Of a stretch of 64,000 nt of DNA, positions 45,170-53,856 are shown in pieces. The first letter of the stretch is position 1, and each line of letters starts with the position of its first letter. The DNA is from Erythrobacter sp. Its GTDB lineage: Bacteria; Pseudomonadota; Alphaproteobacteria; Sphingomonadales; Sphingomonadaceae. The notes beneath the pieces were generated by a model that was not told where the DNA came from, searched no databases, and saw only the letters and a list, made by a program, of their open reading frames with translations. Both the position numbers and the translations under genes were made by a program. The stretch is taken from assembly GCA_027311945.1 (NCBI GenBank), contig DAICXZ010000009.1, positions 1 through 64,000 of the forward strand, given 5' to 3'.

Positions 45170-45634
45170 GTGGCATCCAGTACGCCTGATCCATCCGCAG
45201 AACTCGGCTCCGGTCCTGATGATCGGCCGGGAAGTACGCAGCAAGGCTCGCCGGATTCCGATCCGGGCGAGCCTTTCGTGCGTGTCCTGGCCGAAGATAT
45301 CGGGGCGCTCGCCAACGATGCGCTGAACTATTTCGATGCCGAGATTGCCTTCCAGAAGACGCGCGCGCGCCTCGCGGGCAATCGGCTCGTCACCGCCATC
45401 GCGCTCGGGATCGTTGCCCTCGTGCTGGTGCTGCTGGCGGCTGTCGGCCTCACCATCGGCCTGCTGATCGCGCTGATCCCGGTGGTGACGGCATGGGGCG
45501 CGACGGCGATTGTCGTTGCCATCCTGTTGCTGCTGGCATGGCTTTGCGTGCGCGGTGCGCAAAGAGCAATGGGCTCGATCAAGCGCGCCTTTGCAAAGGA
45601 TGACGCTTCGCCGGAGGATAACGCCAATGCCTGA
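45170..45634 (+). CDS. YqjE-like phage-holin-III-fold membrane protein
   Basis: The start is a GTG at 45170, three bases after the previous stop. The 154-residue protein has a disordered acidic N-terminus, an amphipathic stretch (LAEDIGALANDALNYFDAEIAFQKTRARLAG) and two strong transmembrane helices (VTAIALGIVALVLVLLAAVGLTIGLLIALI and WGATAIVVAILLLLAWLCV). Pattern and neighbours match YqjE / Phage_holin_3_6 proteins, paired with YqjD in many proteobacteria. Function is undefined, envelope stress is likely. Confidence 0.8.
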   Translation: MASSTPDPSAELGSGPDDRPGSTQQGSPDSDPGEPFVRVLAEDIGALANDALNYFDAEIAFQKTRARLAGNRLVTAIALGIVALVLVLLAAVGLTIGLLIALIPVVTAWGATAIVVAILLLLAWLCVRGAQRAMGSIKRAFAKDDASPEDNANA

Positions 45635-46004
45635 TCTCGAGCTGCAACTGCGCGAAGACCGGCTGCTGCGTGATGCGGCGCGCGCATTGGTCACTGCCGA
45701 TCTCGCGCACCTCAAACGCGAGGTTGACCCCGAGTCTGCCTCCGCACCTGATCTTGGATCGCGCGCGCGCGATCTGGCTGATGATGCCCGTGACTATGTG
45801 ACCGGGCACAGGTTGCAGGTCGGCACTTTGGTCGCGGCTCTTGTCGCCGCCATTGCCTTGTGGATGTTCCGCGAGCCACTCGCGGCGATCGTGCGTGACC
45901 TGCTCGACAGCGAGGGCGAAGATGATGAAGCGGAAGCGGAACAAGCGGGCGGTGATGATCGTTCGGTAAATGAAGAGAAACTTCCAGCGGAGACACAAGC
46001 ATGA
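45627..46004 (+). CDS. Third protein of the YqjD/YqjE-like cluster, single-helix membrane protein
   Basis: The protein is 125 residues, starting at an ATG after GGAGGATAAC and overlapping the previous gene by eight bases. It has a charged helical N-terminus, one membrane helix (LQVGTLVAALVAAIALWMF) and an acidic tail (DSEGEDDEAEAEQ). I do not recognise a named family. Position and topology make it a companion of the YqjD/YqjE-like proteins. Confidence 0.7.
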   Translation: MPDLELQLREDRLLRDAARALVTADLAHLKREVDPESASAPDLGSRARDLADDARDYVTGHRLQVGTLVAALVAAIALWMFREPLAAIVRDLLDSEGEDDEAEAEQAGGDDRSVNEEKLPAETQA

Positions 46005-46492
46005 GCGATGACAAGCGCGCTGCTCTAAAAGAGCGGATCGAAGCGGCACAGGGCAGCGAAGCCACGCGCCGCGCCAGGAAACTGGGTGAAAGTGCCAAGG
46101 CTGGTGCGGTCGAGGCAAAAGACAAGTTCACGGCCTTCGCCAAGGAGCATCCTGTCACCACCGTCGCTGGCGGTGTCGTTGCCGGGGTGCTGATCGCGAG
46201 CCTGTTCAAGACGCCGCGCCGCGCCGCCGCCCGTACCGGTGCAAAGGCTGCGGGCCTCGCCGCGATGGGCAGCGAGTTGGCGATGGGCTTTCTTGCAGAA
46301 CTGCGCGAAAATGCCGGGCACGCTGGCGAAGAAGGCAAGCGCAAGCTGGCCGATCTGAGCGACAGCGCCGGCGACACTGCCCGCCGGATGCGCCGCGAAG
46401 CGAAGTATCGCGCTGGCAGTGCCGGCGACGATGCGCGGATCGCCGGCCGCGAAGTGGGCAAATCCATCATGCGGGCGTTCAAGAAGCATTAG
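46001..46492 (+). CDS. Fourth protein of the cluster, YqjD-like helical protein
   Basis: The protein is 163 residues. The start overlaps the previous stop (ATGA). A lysine/alanine-rich helical N-terminus leads to HPVTTVAGGVVAGVLIASLF (membrane helix) and a second basic helical segment, a plan similar to the first cluster protein but with the helix in the middle. It is probably another membrane-associated stress protein. A direct interaction with the other three is inference. Confidence 0.7.
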   Translation: MSDDKRAALKERIEAAQGSEATRRARKLGESAKAGAVEAKDKFTAFAKEHPVTTVAGGVVAGVLIASLFKTPRRAAARTGAKAAGLAAMGSELAMGFLAELRENAGHAGEEGKRKLADLSDSAGDTARRMRREAKYRAGSAGDDARIAGREVGKSIMRAFKKH

Positions 46493-46585
46493 GGATCCGT
46501 GCGAGGTCATTTGCGACCTTGCGCCATTCGAGCCAGACGATAGAGCGGTGAGCAATCCTCTCCTCTATCAGAAAGGCTGTGCTTC

Positions 46586-46819
46586 ATGCCCTCGTCCGAA
46601 CAACTTCTGCACCTCGTAATCGGTGGCCGGGTGAAAGATCCCCGCTCAGTCGAGTTCCAGGATCTGAAGGACATCCACGTCGTCGGCTTCTATCCCAACT
46701 TTGCCAGCGCGCAGGAAGCCTGGCGCGGTTGGGCACAGCGCACGGTCGACGATGCGGAAATGAAATATGTGATCGTGCATCTGCACAAGCTGTTCGAACC
46801 CTCGCTCGACGGCGAGTGA
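46586..46819 (+). CDS. DUF4170 domain-containing protein
   Basis: The protein is 77 residues: LHLVIGGRVKDPRSVEFQDLKDIHVVGFYPNFASAQEAWRGWAQRTVDDAEMKYVIVHLHKLFEP. This is the DUF4170 pattern known in alphaproteobacteria (VGGxV, FKDLxxLDVVGIxPxYxxAxxAWRxxAQxTVDNAxxRYFIVHLHRLLDP). No activity is established. It is followed by a terminator shared with greA. Confidence 0.9.
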   Translation: MPSSEQLLHLVIGGRVKDPRSVEFQDLKDIHVVGFYPNFASAQEAWRGWAQRTVDDAEMKYVIVHLHKLFEPSLDGE

Positions 46820-46828
46820 CCCAAACGA

Positions 46829-46859
46829 AAAGGCCCGGATCAGCGTCCGGGCCTTTTTT
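46829..46859. terminator. Bidirectional rho-independent terminator
   Basis: AAGGCCCGGA-TCAGCG-TCCGGGCCTT is a ten-base-pair stem, followed on the plus strand by TTTTTT and preceded by AAAA. It stops both the DUF4170 gene and the convergent greA. Confidence 0.92.
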
Positions 46860-46862
46860 GTA

Positions 46863-47330
46863 TCAGATGAATTCGATCTTCTTGATCAGGTAGAACTTTT
46901 CGCCCGAGGGCACAGTCACTTCGACCTCGTCGTCCAGCGATTTCCCGATCAGCGCCCGGGCCAGCGGGCTTTCATAAGAGATGCGGCCCTTCTTGGCGTC
47001 GCTCTCGGCCATGCCGACGATCTGATAGGTCGAGGTCTTGTCGTCCTCGTCAACCACGGTGACGGTGGCGCCGAACACCACCCGGTCGCCCGAAAGCGTG
47101 GTCGGGTCGATGATCTGGGCACGGCTGACCTTGTCCTCGATATCGGAAATCTGCGCTTCGACCTGACCCTGCCGCTCCTTCGCGGCGTGGTATTCGGCGT
47201 TTTCCGAAAGATCGCCGTGGGCGCGGGCTTCCTCGATCGCATCGACGATACGCGGACGCTCATCCCGCAAAGCCTTCAAATCAGCGGTCAGCTTTTCGTA
47301 GCCTTCCGCCAGCATCGGCACCTTTTCCAT
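46863..47330 (-). CDS. greA: Transcription elongation factor GreA
   Basis: The protein is 155 residues. It has the N-terminal coiled coil ([41 protein letters not shown]), including the [12 protein letters not shown] tip with the two acidic residues that enter the RNA polymerase channel, and the C-terminal domain ([37 protein letters not shown]). It cleaves backtracked RNA. It lies downstream of carB on the same strand. Confidence 0.97.
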   Translation of the reverse strand: MEKVPMLAEGYEKLTADLKALRDERPRIVDAIEEARAHGDLSENAEYHAAKERQGQVEAQISDIEDKVSRAQIIDPTTLSGDRVVFGATVTVVDEDDKTSTYQIVGMAESDAKKGRISYESPLARALIGKSLDDEVEVTVPSGEKFYLIKKIEFI

Positions 47331-47429
47331 CGTTTTCCCTGTCCAGTCCGCCCTCGCCCGTCAAAGCGGCTCCCTCCGTCCGGATGACGGAACAGTGCAC
47401 CTGCCTTGTCGGGGAAAGCCTACATTTGT

Positions 47430-50400
47430 CTACGAGCTATAATAGTCCTGCAACGATCGCACTTCAAGATCGGCGACTTTTACCGAGACAATAGCCTGCG
47501 ATGCCGCCGCCGAAGCGGCCGCTGTGGTGTAGTAAGGCACCTTCATTTGCAGCGCGGAGGCGCGGATCGACTGGCTGTCCTTGTGGCTCTGCCAGCCCTC
47601 GGTGGTGTTGAACACCAGCGCCACTTCGCCATCGACGATCCGGTCGACGATGTGCGGACGGCCCTGCGCCACCTTGTTGACCAATTGCACGTCGAGCCCC
47701 TGTTCGGCCAGATAGGCCTGGGTGCCGCCCGTGGCGATCACCGAGAACCCCGCCTCGATCAGTGCCCTCACCGGCGCGACGATATGCGGCTTGTCGCTAT
47801 CCTTTACGGAGACGAACAGCGTGCCGCTTTCGGGCAGGCGCGAACCTTCGGCGATCTGCGACTTGGTGAAGGCGGTGACGAAATCGCGGTCGATCCCCAT
47901 CACCTCGCCGGTGGACTTCATCTCCGGCGTCAACACCGGGTCGGAACCGGGGAACCGGGCGAAGGGGAATACCGCTTCCTTCACCGCCACATAGTCGAGC
48001 TCGCGCTTGATCGGCGGCAGGTCGGCCAGCTTCTCGCCCGCCATCACCCGCGCGGCGATCTTGGCGATCTGCGAGCCGGTGGCCTTGGCGACGAAGGGCA
48101 CCGTGCGGCTTGCGCGCGGGTTCACCTCGATCAGGTAAACCTCGCCGTCCTTCACCGCGAACTGCACGTTCATCAGCCCGCGCACACCGAGGCCATTGGC
48201 CAGCGCCACGGCCTGGCGCTCCATCTCGTCGATAATGTCCTGCGGCAGGCTGTAAGGCGGGAGCGAACAGGCGCTGTCGCCCGAGTGGACGCCCGCCTCT
48301 TCGATATGCTGCATCACGCCCGCGATCACGACCTGCTCGCCATCGCACAGGGCATCGACATCGCACTCGATGGCGTCGCGCAGATACTGGTCGACCAGCA
48401 CCGGGCTGTCACCCGAGACCTGCACGGCGGTGGCGATGTAGTTTTCGAGCTGTTCGTCCGAATCCACGATTTCCATCGCCCGGCCGCCCAGCACATAAGA
48501 GGGGCGCAGCAGCACCGGGTAACCGATGCGGTGCGCCACGGCGAGCGCCTCCTCGCCGCTATGGGCGATGCCGTTTTCGGGCTGCTTGAGGTTCAGCTTG
48601 TCGACCAGCTTGGCAAAGCGCTCGCGATCTTCGGCGAGGTCGATCGCATCGGGCGTGGTGCCGAGGATCGGGATGCCGTTTTCTTCGAGTGCGCGGGCCA
48701 GCTTCAACGGAGTCTGCCCGCCGAACTGCACGATCACGCCCTTCAGCGTGCCGTTGGTCTTCTCCACGCGCAGGATTTCGAGCACGTCCTCGGCGGTGAG
48801 CGGTTCGAAATAGAGGCGGTCCGAGGTGTCGTAGTCGGTCGATACGGTCTCGGGGTTGCAGTTGACCATGATCGTTTCATAGCCCGCCTCCGCCAGCGCG
48901 AAGCAGGCGTGGACGCAGCAATAGTCGAACTCGATGCCCTGCCCGATCCGGTTCGGACCGCCGCCGAGGATCACCACCTTCTCGCGGTCCGTGGGGAAGG
49001 CCTCGTCCTCGGGCGTGCCGAAACTGGGGGCCTCGTAGGTCGAATACATGTAGGGCGTGATCGCTTCGAACTCGGCGGCGCAGCTGTCGATGCGCTTGAA
49101 CACGGGGAACACGCCGAGCTTGTGGCGCAGCGCGCGCACCTCTTCCTCGCTGGTGGCCCCAGCCATCGCACGCAGGGCATCGTGCAGCAGGCCCGAGCGC
49201 TTGGCCTGCGTCTCGCCCATGCCGCCTGCGACATTGACCGAGCGCACCGCCAGCGTGGCGAGGCGCTTGTCCGAAAAGCCCATCGCCTTCAGCTTGCGCA
49301 GGCCCTCGGCATCGTTCGGCAAGCCGTCGGTTGCGATGGCCTTCTCGGCCTCGATGATTTCCTCGATGTGGCGCAGGAACCAGCGGTCATAGTGGGTGAT
49401 CGCGTGGATTTCCTCCACCGTGAACCCCTCGCGGAAGGCCTGCGCGACACAGAGCAGCCGCTCGGGCGTGGCGCGGCTCAGTGCGGCGGTGATGACATCG
49501 CGGCTCGCGCCCTCGATCTCGACCACGCGGTTGAACCCGTCGAGCCCGGTTTCGAGTCCGCGGAGCGCCTTCTGCATCGATTCCTTGAAGTTGCGGCCAA
49601 TCGCCATGACCTCGCCAACCGACTTCATCGCGGTGGACAGTAGCGGTTCAGCACCCTTGAACTTCTCGAACGCGAAGCGCGGGATCTTGGTGACGACATA
49701 GTCGATGGTCGGCTCGAAGCTCGCGGGTGTCGCGCCGGTAATCTCGTTGGTGATCTCGTCCAGCGTGTAGCCGACCGCCAGCTTGGCCGCGACGCGCGCG
49801 ATGGGGAAGCCGGTAGCCTTCGAGGCCAGCGCCGAGCTGCGCGAAACGCGCGGGTTCATCTCGATCACGATCAGGCGGCCATCGGCGGGGTTGACCGCGA
49901 ACTGCACGTTCGAACCGCCCGTCTCCACGCCGATCTCGCGCAGCACCGCGATGCTGGCGTTGCGCATGATCTGGTATTCCTTGTCGGTCAGCGTCAGCGC
50001 CGGGGCGACGGTGATGCTGTCGCCGGTGTGGACGCCCATCGGATCGACGTTCTCGATCGAGCAGATGATGATCGCGTTATCCTTGCGGTCGCGCACCACC
50101 TCCATCTCGTATTCTTTCCAGCCGAGCAGCGATTCCTCGATCAGCACCTCGGTGGTGGGGCTGGCATCGAGGCCCGAGCGCACGATGGCTTCAAACTCGG
50201 CCTTGTTGTAGGCGATGCCGCCGCCGGTGCCGCCCATGGTGAAGCTGGGGCGGATGATCGAGGGCAGCCCGGTCCGCTCGAGAATTTCGTAAGCTTCCGC
50301 CATCGTGTGGGCGACGCCGCTGCGGGCCGACTCCAGTCCGATCTTGTCCATCGCCTCGCGGAAGCGCTGGCGGTTTTCGGCCTTGTCGATGGCATCGGCC

Positions 50401-50756
50401 CTGGCGCCGATCATCTCCACACCGTGCTCGGCCAGCACGCCCATCTCTTCCAGCTTCAGCGCGCAGTTAAGCGCGGTCTGCCCGCCCATGGTGGGCAGCA
50501 GCGCATCCGGCTTTTCCTTGGCGATGATTTTCGCGACGATCTCGGGCGTGATCGGCTCGACATAGGTTGCATCGGCCATGTCCGGGTCGGTCATGATCGT
50601 GGCCGGGTTCGAGTTCACTAGGATGACGCGGTAGCCATCCTCCTTCAGGGCCTTGATGGCCTGGGTGCCTGAATAGTCGAACTCGCAGGCCTGGCCGATG
50701 ATGATCGGGCCGGCACCGATGACGAGGATCGAGGAGATGTCTGTACGTTTGGGCAT
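47430..50756 (-). CDS. carB: Carbamoyl-phosphate synthase large subunit
   Basis: The protein is 1,108 residues, a normal length. Two homologous ATP-grasp halves are visible: [20 protein letters not shown] and [20 protein letters not shown] at their starts, [11 protein letters not shown] and [13 protein letters not shown], and [16 protein letters not shown] with [16 protein letters not shown], and the C-terminal MGS-like allosteric domain ([23 protein letters not shown]-type end lost in favour of [15 protein letters not shown]). It makes carbamoyl phosphate for pyrimidine and arginine synthesis together with CarA. Confidence 0.97.
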   Translation of the reverse strand: MPKRTDISSILVIGAGPIIIGQACEFDYSGTQAIKALKEDGYRVILVNSNPATIMTDPDMADATYVEPITPEIVAKIIAKEKPDALLPTMGGQTALNCALKLEEMGVLAEHGVEMIGARADAIDKAENRQRFREAMDKIGLESARSGVAHTMAEAYEILERTGLPSIIRPSFTMGGTGGGIAYNKAEFEAIVRSGLDASPTTEVLIEESLLGWKEYEMEVVRDRKDNAIIICSIENVDPMGVHTGDSITVAPALTLTDKEYQIMRNASIAVLREIGVETGGSNVQFAVNPADGRLIVIEMNPRVSRSSALASKATGFPIARVAAKLAVGYTLDEITNEITGATPASFEPTIDYVVTKIPRFAFEKFKGAEPLLSTAMKSVGEVMAIGRNFKESMQKALRGLETGLDGFNRVVEIEGASRDVITAALSRATPERLLCVAQAFREGFTVEEIHAITHYDRWFLRHIEEIIEAEKAIATDGLPNDAEGLRKLKAMGFSDKRLATLAVRSVNVAGGMGETQAKRSGLLHDALRAMAGATSEEEVRALRHKLGVFPVFKRIDSCAAEFEAITPYMYSTYEAPSFGTPEDEAFPTDREKVVILGGGPNRIGQGIEFDYCCVHACFALAEAGYETIMVNCNPETVSTDYDTSDRLYFEPLTAEDVLEILRVEKTNGTLKGVIVQFGGQTPLKLARALEENGIPILGTTPDAIDLAEDRERFAKLVDKLNLKQPENGIAHSGEEALAVAHRIGYPVLLRPSYVLGGRAMEIVDSDEQLENYIATAVQVSGDSPVLVDQYLRDAIECDVDALCDGEQVVIAGVMQHIEEAGVHSGDSACSLPPYSLPQDIIDEMERQAVALANGLGVRGLMNVQFAVKDGEVYLIEVNPRASRTVPFVAKATGSQIAKIAARVMAGEKLADLPPIKRELDYVAVKEAVFPFARFPGSDPVLTPEMKSTGEVMGIDRDFVTAFTKSQIAEGSRLPESGTLFVSVKDSDKPHIVAPVRALIEAGFSVIATGGTQAYLAEQGLDVQLVNKVAQGRPHIVDRIVDGEVALVFNTTEGWQSHKDSQSIRASALQMKVPYYTTAAASAAASQAIVSVKVADLEVRSLQDYYSS

Positions 50757-51364
50757 CAGGAGGGGATTTCCGTAAGGGTGTCTAGCGAAGTGGCGGCGGC
50801 GGGATCGGCCTCAGCGGGCGGCGCAAGTGCGAGCACGAAGCTGGTGTGGCGATCCACGTAAGTAAAGAAGTTCTGGCGGGCGACCTGCCCGTCGCGGAGG
50901 AACTGGCAGGTCTCACGGATATTCACCAGCTCATGGCCTGTGCGCACGGCGATATAGCTGCGCACTTCATAGCGCAGCGGATCGCGGCGGCGGCCAAGCA
51001 CGTCGAACCGGCTCATCAGGTCGGTGCCTTCGGCGCGGGTATCGATCTCGTTGAAATTGCCGAGGCGGCCTTGCCTTGTTTCGGCCTCGTAGATGGCGGA
51101 CTGCTCCGCCCAGGTGGCGCGCATCGGCGCGCGCTCGGCAGCGGCGCGGCACTCCATGCGCCCGGCGATGACCTGCTCGTCCTTGGTGAACTGCAGCGGA
51201 CGCCAGAAGCTGGCAACGAAGCTGGTGCCATCGCCGGCGGGGAGCAGCTCCACGCCGCCCTCGCCTGCGAAGACGACACCCTCGATGAGGGTTACGGCCT
51301 GCGGGGCGATGTCCTGCGCGGCGGCGGGGGTTGTTAGCAGTGAAAGAGCGGCGAGCGCCGTACT
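50756..51364 (-). pseudogene. Secreted protein gene with displaced 5' end
   Basis: The body reads TALAALSLLTTPAAAQDIAPQAVTLIEGVVFAGEGGVELLPAG...[17 protein letters not shown], about 200 residues with the end of a signal peptide (SLLTTPAAAQ). I do not recognise the family. Upstream of STALAAL the frame runs straight into a REP-like palindrome and then antisense through the DUF559 gene, with no plausible start codon and no ribosome-binding site. The 5' end has therefore probably been replaced by the repeat/nuclease module, and the full 402-residue frame (50756-51964) is not a real protein. Confidence 0.7.
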
Positions 51365-51395
51365 CCCACCCCCAACCCCTCCCCACGGGGAGGGG
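51365..51395 (-). repeat. REP-like palindrome, copy 1 (inverted)
   Basis: Stem ACCCCTCCCC-ACG-GGGAGGGG with the conserved adjoining CCCACCCCCAA, the reverse of the GGTTGGGGATGGG tail in copies 2 and 3. It forms the outer left member of the four-copy set around the DUF559 gene. Confidence 0.75.
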
Positions 51396-51430
51396 AGTTT
51401 GTTTCGCGATGAGTTTGCGGTTACGCTTGG

Positions 51431-51470
51431 CCCCTTCCCTTGAGGGAAGGGGTTGGGGATGGGTGCGCGA
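51431..51470 (+). repeat. REP-like palindrome, copy 2 (direct)
   Basis: CCCCTTCCCT-TG-AGGGAAGGGG stem followed by GGTTGGGGATGGGTGCGCGA. Its tail ends directly at the DUF559 start. Nearly identical to copy 3 on the other side of the gene (two differences). Confidence 0.88.
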
Positions 51471-51472
51471 AG

Positions 51473-51823
51473 GTGGCAAAGAAGCGTCTGACAGGCCTCG
51501 CGCGCAACCTTCGCAACAACCCGACCGAGGCCGAAAAACGCCTGTGGTCGCACCTGCGCGCCAACCAGTTTTGCGGTGCCAAGTTCACTCGCCAGTTCCC
51601 CATCGGCGACTTCATCGCAGATTTCGCCTGCCGCTCGCTGCGCATCGCCATCGAATGCGACGGCGGACAGCATTCCGGCAGCGACGCCGATGCAGTCCGC
51701 ACCCGCGTCATCGAGGCTCACGGCTACCGCGTGCTGCGTTTCTGGAATCACGACATCCTCGCCAACACCGAGGGAGTGTTGCAGGTGATCGCCGACGAGA
51801 TAGCCCTGGCGCGCAACCTCTAA
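51473..51823 (+). CDS. DUF559 (Vsr-like) endonuclease-fold protein
   Basis: The start is a GTG at 51473 (VAKKRLTGLARNLRNNPTEAEKRLW), which begins the family's homology. The frame is open further back into the repeat. The 116-residue protein has the DUF559 signature: AEKRLWSHLRANQFCGAKFTRQFPIGDFIADFACRSLRIAIECDGGQHSGSDADAVRTRVIEAHGYRVLRFWNHDIL. The Asp in GDFIADF and Glu/Asp in IECDGGQH fit a PD-(D/E)XK-like site related to the very-short-patch repair nuclease Vsr. No substrate is known. Flanking repeats on both sides suggest a mobile module. Confidence 0.88.
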   Translation: MAKKRLTGLARNLRNNPTEAEKRLWSHLRANQFCGAKFTRQFPIGDFIADFACRSLRIAIECDGGQHSGSDADAVRTRVIEAHGYRVLRFWNHDILANTEGVLQVIADEIALARNL

Positions 51824-51824
51824 G

Positions 51825-51864
51825 CCCCTTCCCTCAAGGGAAGGGGTTGGGGATGGGTGTGCGA
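51825..51864 (+). repeat. REP-like palindrome, copy 3 (direct)
   Basis: CCCCTTCCCT-CA-AGGGAAGGGG stem followed by GGTTGGGGATGGGTGTGCGA, directly after the DUF559 stop codon. It is the partner of copy 2, differing at about three of 40 bases. Confidence 0.88.
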
Positions 51865-51900
51865 GGTTCGAGCTGTGGTCCTGTGCTGTCAACGTGGAAA

Positions 51901-51935
51901 CCCCCATCCCCAGCCCTTCCCCGAGGGGAAGGGGG
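51901..51935 (-). repeat. REP-like palindrome, copy 4 (inverted)
   Basis: CCCCCATCCCCAG then stem CCCTTCCCC-GA-GGGGAAGGG, oriented opposite to copy 3. With copies 1 to 3 it gives the order inverted, direct, DUF559, direct, inverted. It ends 26 bases before the carA stop codon. Confidence 0.78.
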
Positions 51936-51960
51936 TTTTGGGTGGCAGTGAGGTGATCGC

Positions 51961-53220
51961 TCACCCCAACATCCCCACGAACTTCTCGAACAGGTAAAAA
52001 CTGTCCTGCGGACCCGGCGAGGCCTCGGGGTGATACTGCACCCCGAACGCCTTCTTGCCCGCAATCGCGATCCCGCAGTTCGAGCCGTCGAACAGCGACA
52101 CATGCGTCTGCTCCACACCAGCGGGCAGCGTATCGCCATCCACAGCAAAGCCGTGGTTCATCGAGGTGATCTCGACGAGGCCCGAAGTCTCACCCCAGCC
52201 CTCACCCACGCGCTGGACCGGGTGGTTCGCGCCGCGGTGGCCCTGGTGCATCTTGGTCGTCTTCGCGCCAGCAGCGAGCGCCAGCATCTGGTGACCGAGG
52301 CAGATCCCGAACAGCGGCATGTCCGCATCGAGCAGCGCCTTGATCACCGGCACCGCATATTCGCCCGTCGCCGCCGGATCGCCGGGGCCGTTGGAGAGGA
52401 ACACGCCTGCAGGCTTCAGCGCCATGATGGCGTCGTAAGAGGTTTGTGCCGGAACCACCGTCACCTTGGCGCCAGCGTGCACGAGGTTGCGGAAGATGTT
52501 GTCCTTCGCGCCATAGTCGATGGCGACGACGTGCGGCCTATCCCCCACACCCGCTCGTCCTGAGCTTGTCGAAGGACTGCTTTCTTGTTCAGAAGAGAAG
52601 GACGGCCCTTCGACAGGCTCAGGGCGAGCGGAGGAGGTTTTGTAGCCCTTCCCCAGTTCCCAGTGGCCGCCATCCCAACCAACTTGTTCCTTGCGCGAAA
52701 CGCCCACGGCGAGGTCCATGCCCTCCAGCCCCGGCCAGCTCTGCGCCTTGCCGAGCAGCGCGTCGATGTCGAACTTGCCATCGGGCGAGTGGGCGATCAC
52801 CGCGTTGGGCGCGCCGCTCATGCGGATGCGGCGGGTCAGCGCGCGGGTGTCGACGCCCGAAAGGCCGATCTTGCCCTTGGCCTTCATCCACTCGACGAAC
52901 TCTACCTGCGAGCGGAAGTTGCTCTGCAAGGTGACTTCCTCGCGCACCACGCAGCCCACCGCGCCTTCAACCGCGCTTTCGACGTCCTCGTCGTTGGTGC
53001 CGACGTTGCCGATATGGGGGAAGGTGAAGGTGACGATTTGCGCCGCATAGGAAGGATCGGTCAGCACTTCCTGATAGCCGGTCATCGCGGTGTTGAAGCA
53101 GACTTCGCCCACCGCATCACCGGTGGCGCCGAAGCCTCTACCCCATATTATCGTACCATCCGCCAGAACGAGGACGCCCGTGGCTCCGTGTGGCGCAGGC
53201 GAAGAGGCGGAAAAGGCCAT
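51961..53220 (-). CDS. carA: Carbamoyl-phosphate synthase small subunit (glutaminase) with in-frame repeat insertion
   Basis: From the ATG at 53220 (MAFSASSPAPHGATGVLVLADG) the protein is 419 residues. The frame is open to 53304 without homology. The N-terminal domain (TAMTGYQEVLTDPSYAAQIVTFTFPHIGNVG) and the C-terminal glutamine amidotransferase (GICLGHQML with the nucleophile Cys, VQYHPEASPGP with His and Glu) are normal. Between them, at about residues 197-223, the sequence SSARPEPVEGP...SPSTSSGRAG is encoded by an 81-base palindromic repeat (52551-52631) absent from typical CarA. It supplies ammonia to CarB. Confidence 0.95.
   Translation of the reverse strand: MAFSASSPAPHGATGVLVLADGTIIWGRGFGATGDAVGEVCFNTAMTGYQEVLTDPSYAAQIVTFTFPHIGNVGTNDEDVESAVEGAVGCVVREEVTLQSNFRSQVEFVEWMKAKGKIGLSGVDTRALTRRIRMSGAPNAVIAHSPDGKFDIDALLGKAQSWPGLEGMDLAVGVSRKEQVGWDGGHWELGKGYKTSSARPEPVEGPSFSSEQESSPSTSSGRAGVGDRPHVVAIDYGAKDNIFRNLVHAGAKVTVVPAQTSYDAIMALKPAGVFLSNGPGDPAATGEYAVPVIKALLDADMPLFGICLGHQMLALAAGAKTTKMHQGHRGANHPVQRVGEGWGETSGLVEITSMNHGFAVDGDTLPAGVEQTHVSLFDGSNCGIAIAGKKAFGVQYHPEASPGPQDSFYLFEKFVGMLG
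52551..52631. repeat. 81-bp palindromic repeat inserted in frame within carA
   Basis: Left arm CCGCTCGTCCTGAGCTTGTC-GAAGGAC and right arm GCCCTTCGACAGGCTCAGGG-CGAGCGG are reverse complements at 24 of 27 positions, separated by 27 bases. The 81-base length is 27 codons, so the carA frame is kept. The arms are of the sphingomonad/xanthomonad intergenic-repeat type that usually lies between genes. Confidence 0.85.
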
Positions 53221-53364
53221 TATGGGCTCCCGTAGTAAGGTTGATACCGGCGATGTCGCTAAGCCTGAGCCGCTAGGGACAAGGTGGCCCCGCGTCAAGC
53301 GCAAGACTTGGATTTACAGCCAGCAGCGCTACCTAGGCGGCGAACAGTCCACAGGAACGAAATC

Positions 53365-53817
53365 ATGCTCAGGGATACCATCAAGACCGAAACCGTCGCC
53401 GCGATGAAGGCGAAAGACAAGGAACGCACCGCTGCGCTGCGCCTGATTTCCGCCAAAATCAAGGACCGCGACATCGAACTGCGCACCTCCGAGGCACCGG
53501 CTGACGACGATGCGACGATCGTCGATGTCCTCCAGAAGATGGCCAAGCAGCGCCGCGAATCGATTCAGATGTATCAGGATGGCGGCCGCACCGAGCTGGC
53601 CGAGCAGGAGCAGGCCGAGCTGGCGGTGATCGAGGAATTCCTGCCCCAGCAGATGAGCGAGACCGAAACCATGGCCGCCATCGAATCGATCAAGGCCGAG
53701 ATCGGCGCCGATGGCATGAAAGACATGGGCAAGGTCATGGCCGAGCTGAAAGCGCGCCATGGCAAGGAGCTGGACATGGGCAAGGCCAGCGGATGGGTGA
53801 AAGCTTCGCTCAGCTGA
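53365..53817 (+). CDS. GatB/YqeY domain protein
   Basis: The protein is 150 residues from the ATG at 53365, the first with family homology. The upstream part of the open frame has none. Features are MLRDTIKTETVAAMKAKDKERTAALRLISAKIKDRDIELR, QRRESIQMYQDGGRTELAEQEQAELAVIEEFLPQQMSETE and a C-terminal helix bundle (GKVMAELKARHGKELDMGKASGWVKASL). YqeY proteins resemble the tRNA-binding tail of GatB and may interact with aminoacyl-tRNA. Located directly before dnaG, as in many alphaproteobacteria. Confidence 0.93.
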   Translation: MLRDTIKTETVAAMKAKDKERTAALRLISAKIKDRDIELRTSEAPADDDATIVDVLQKMAKQRRESIQMYQDGGRTELAEQEQAELAVIEEFLPQQMSETETMAAIESIKAEIGADGMKDMGKVMAELKARHGKELDMGKASGWVKASLS

Positions 53818-53856
53818 GTGGCGGCGAATCGAAAGGCGCTGTAGGCTAGCTGACTT

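Noticed and set aside
47406-49643. 745-codon open frame antisense to carB
   Set aside because: A shadow of carB with unnatural His/Arg-rich composition and no ribosome-binding site.
50756-51964. A 402-residue fusion protein
   Set aside because: Its first half is the reverse complement of the DUF559 gene and repeats. Only the part after 51364 is credible as coding.
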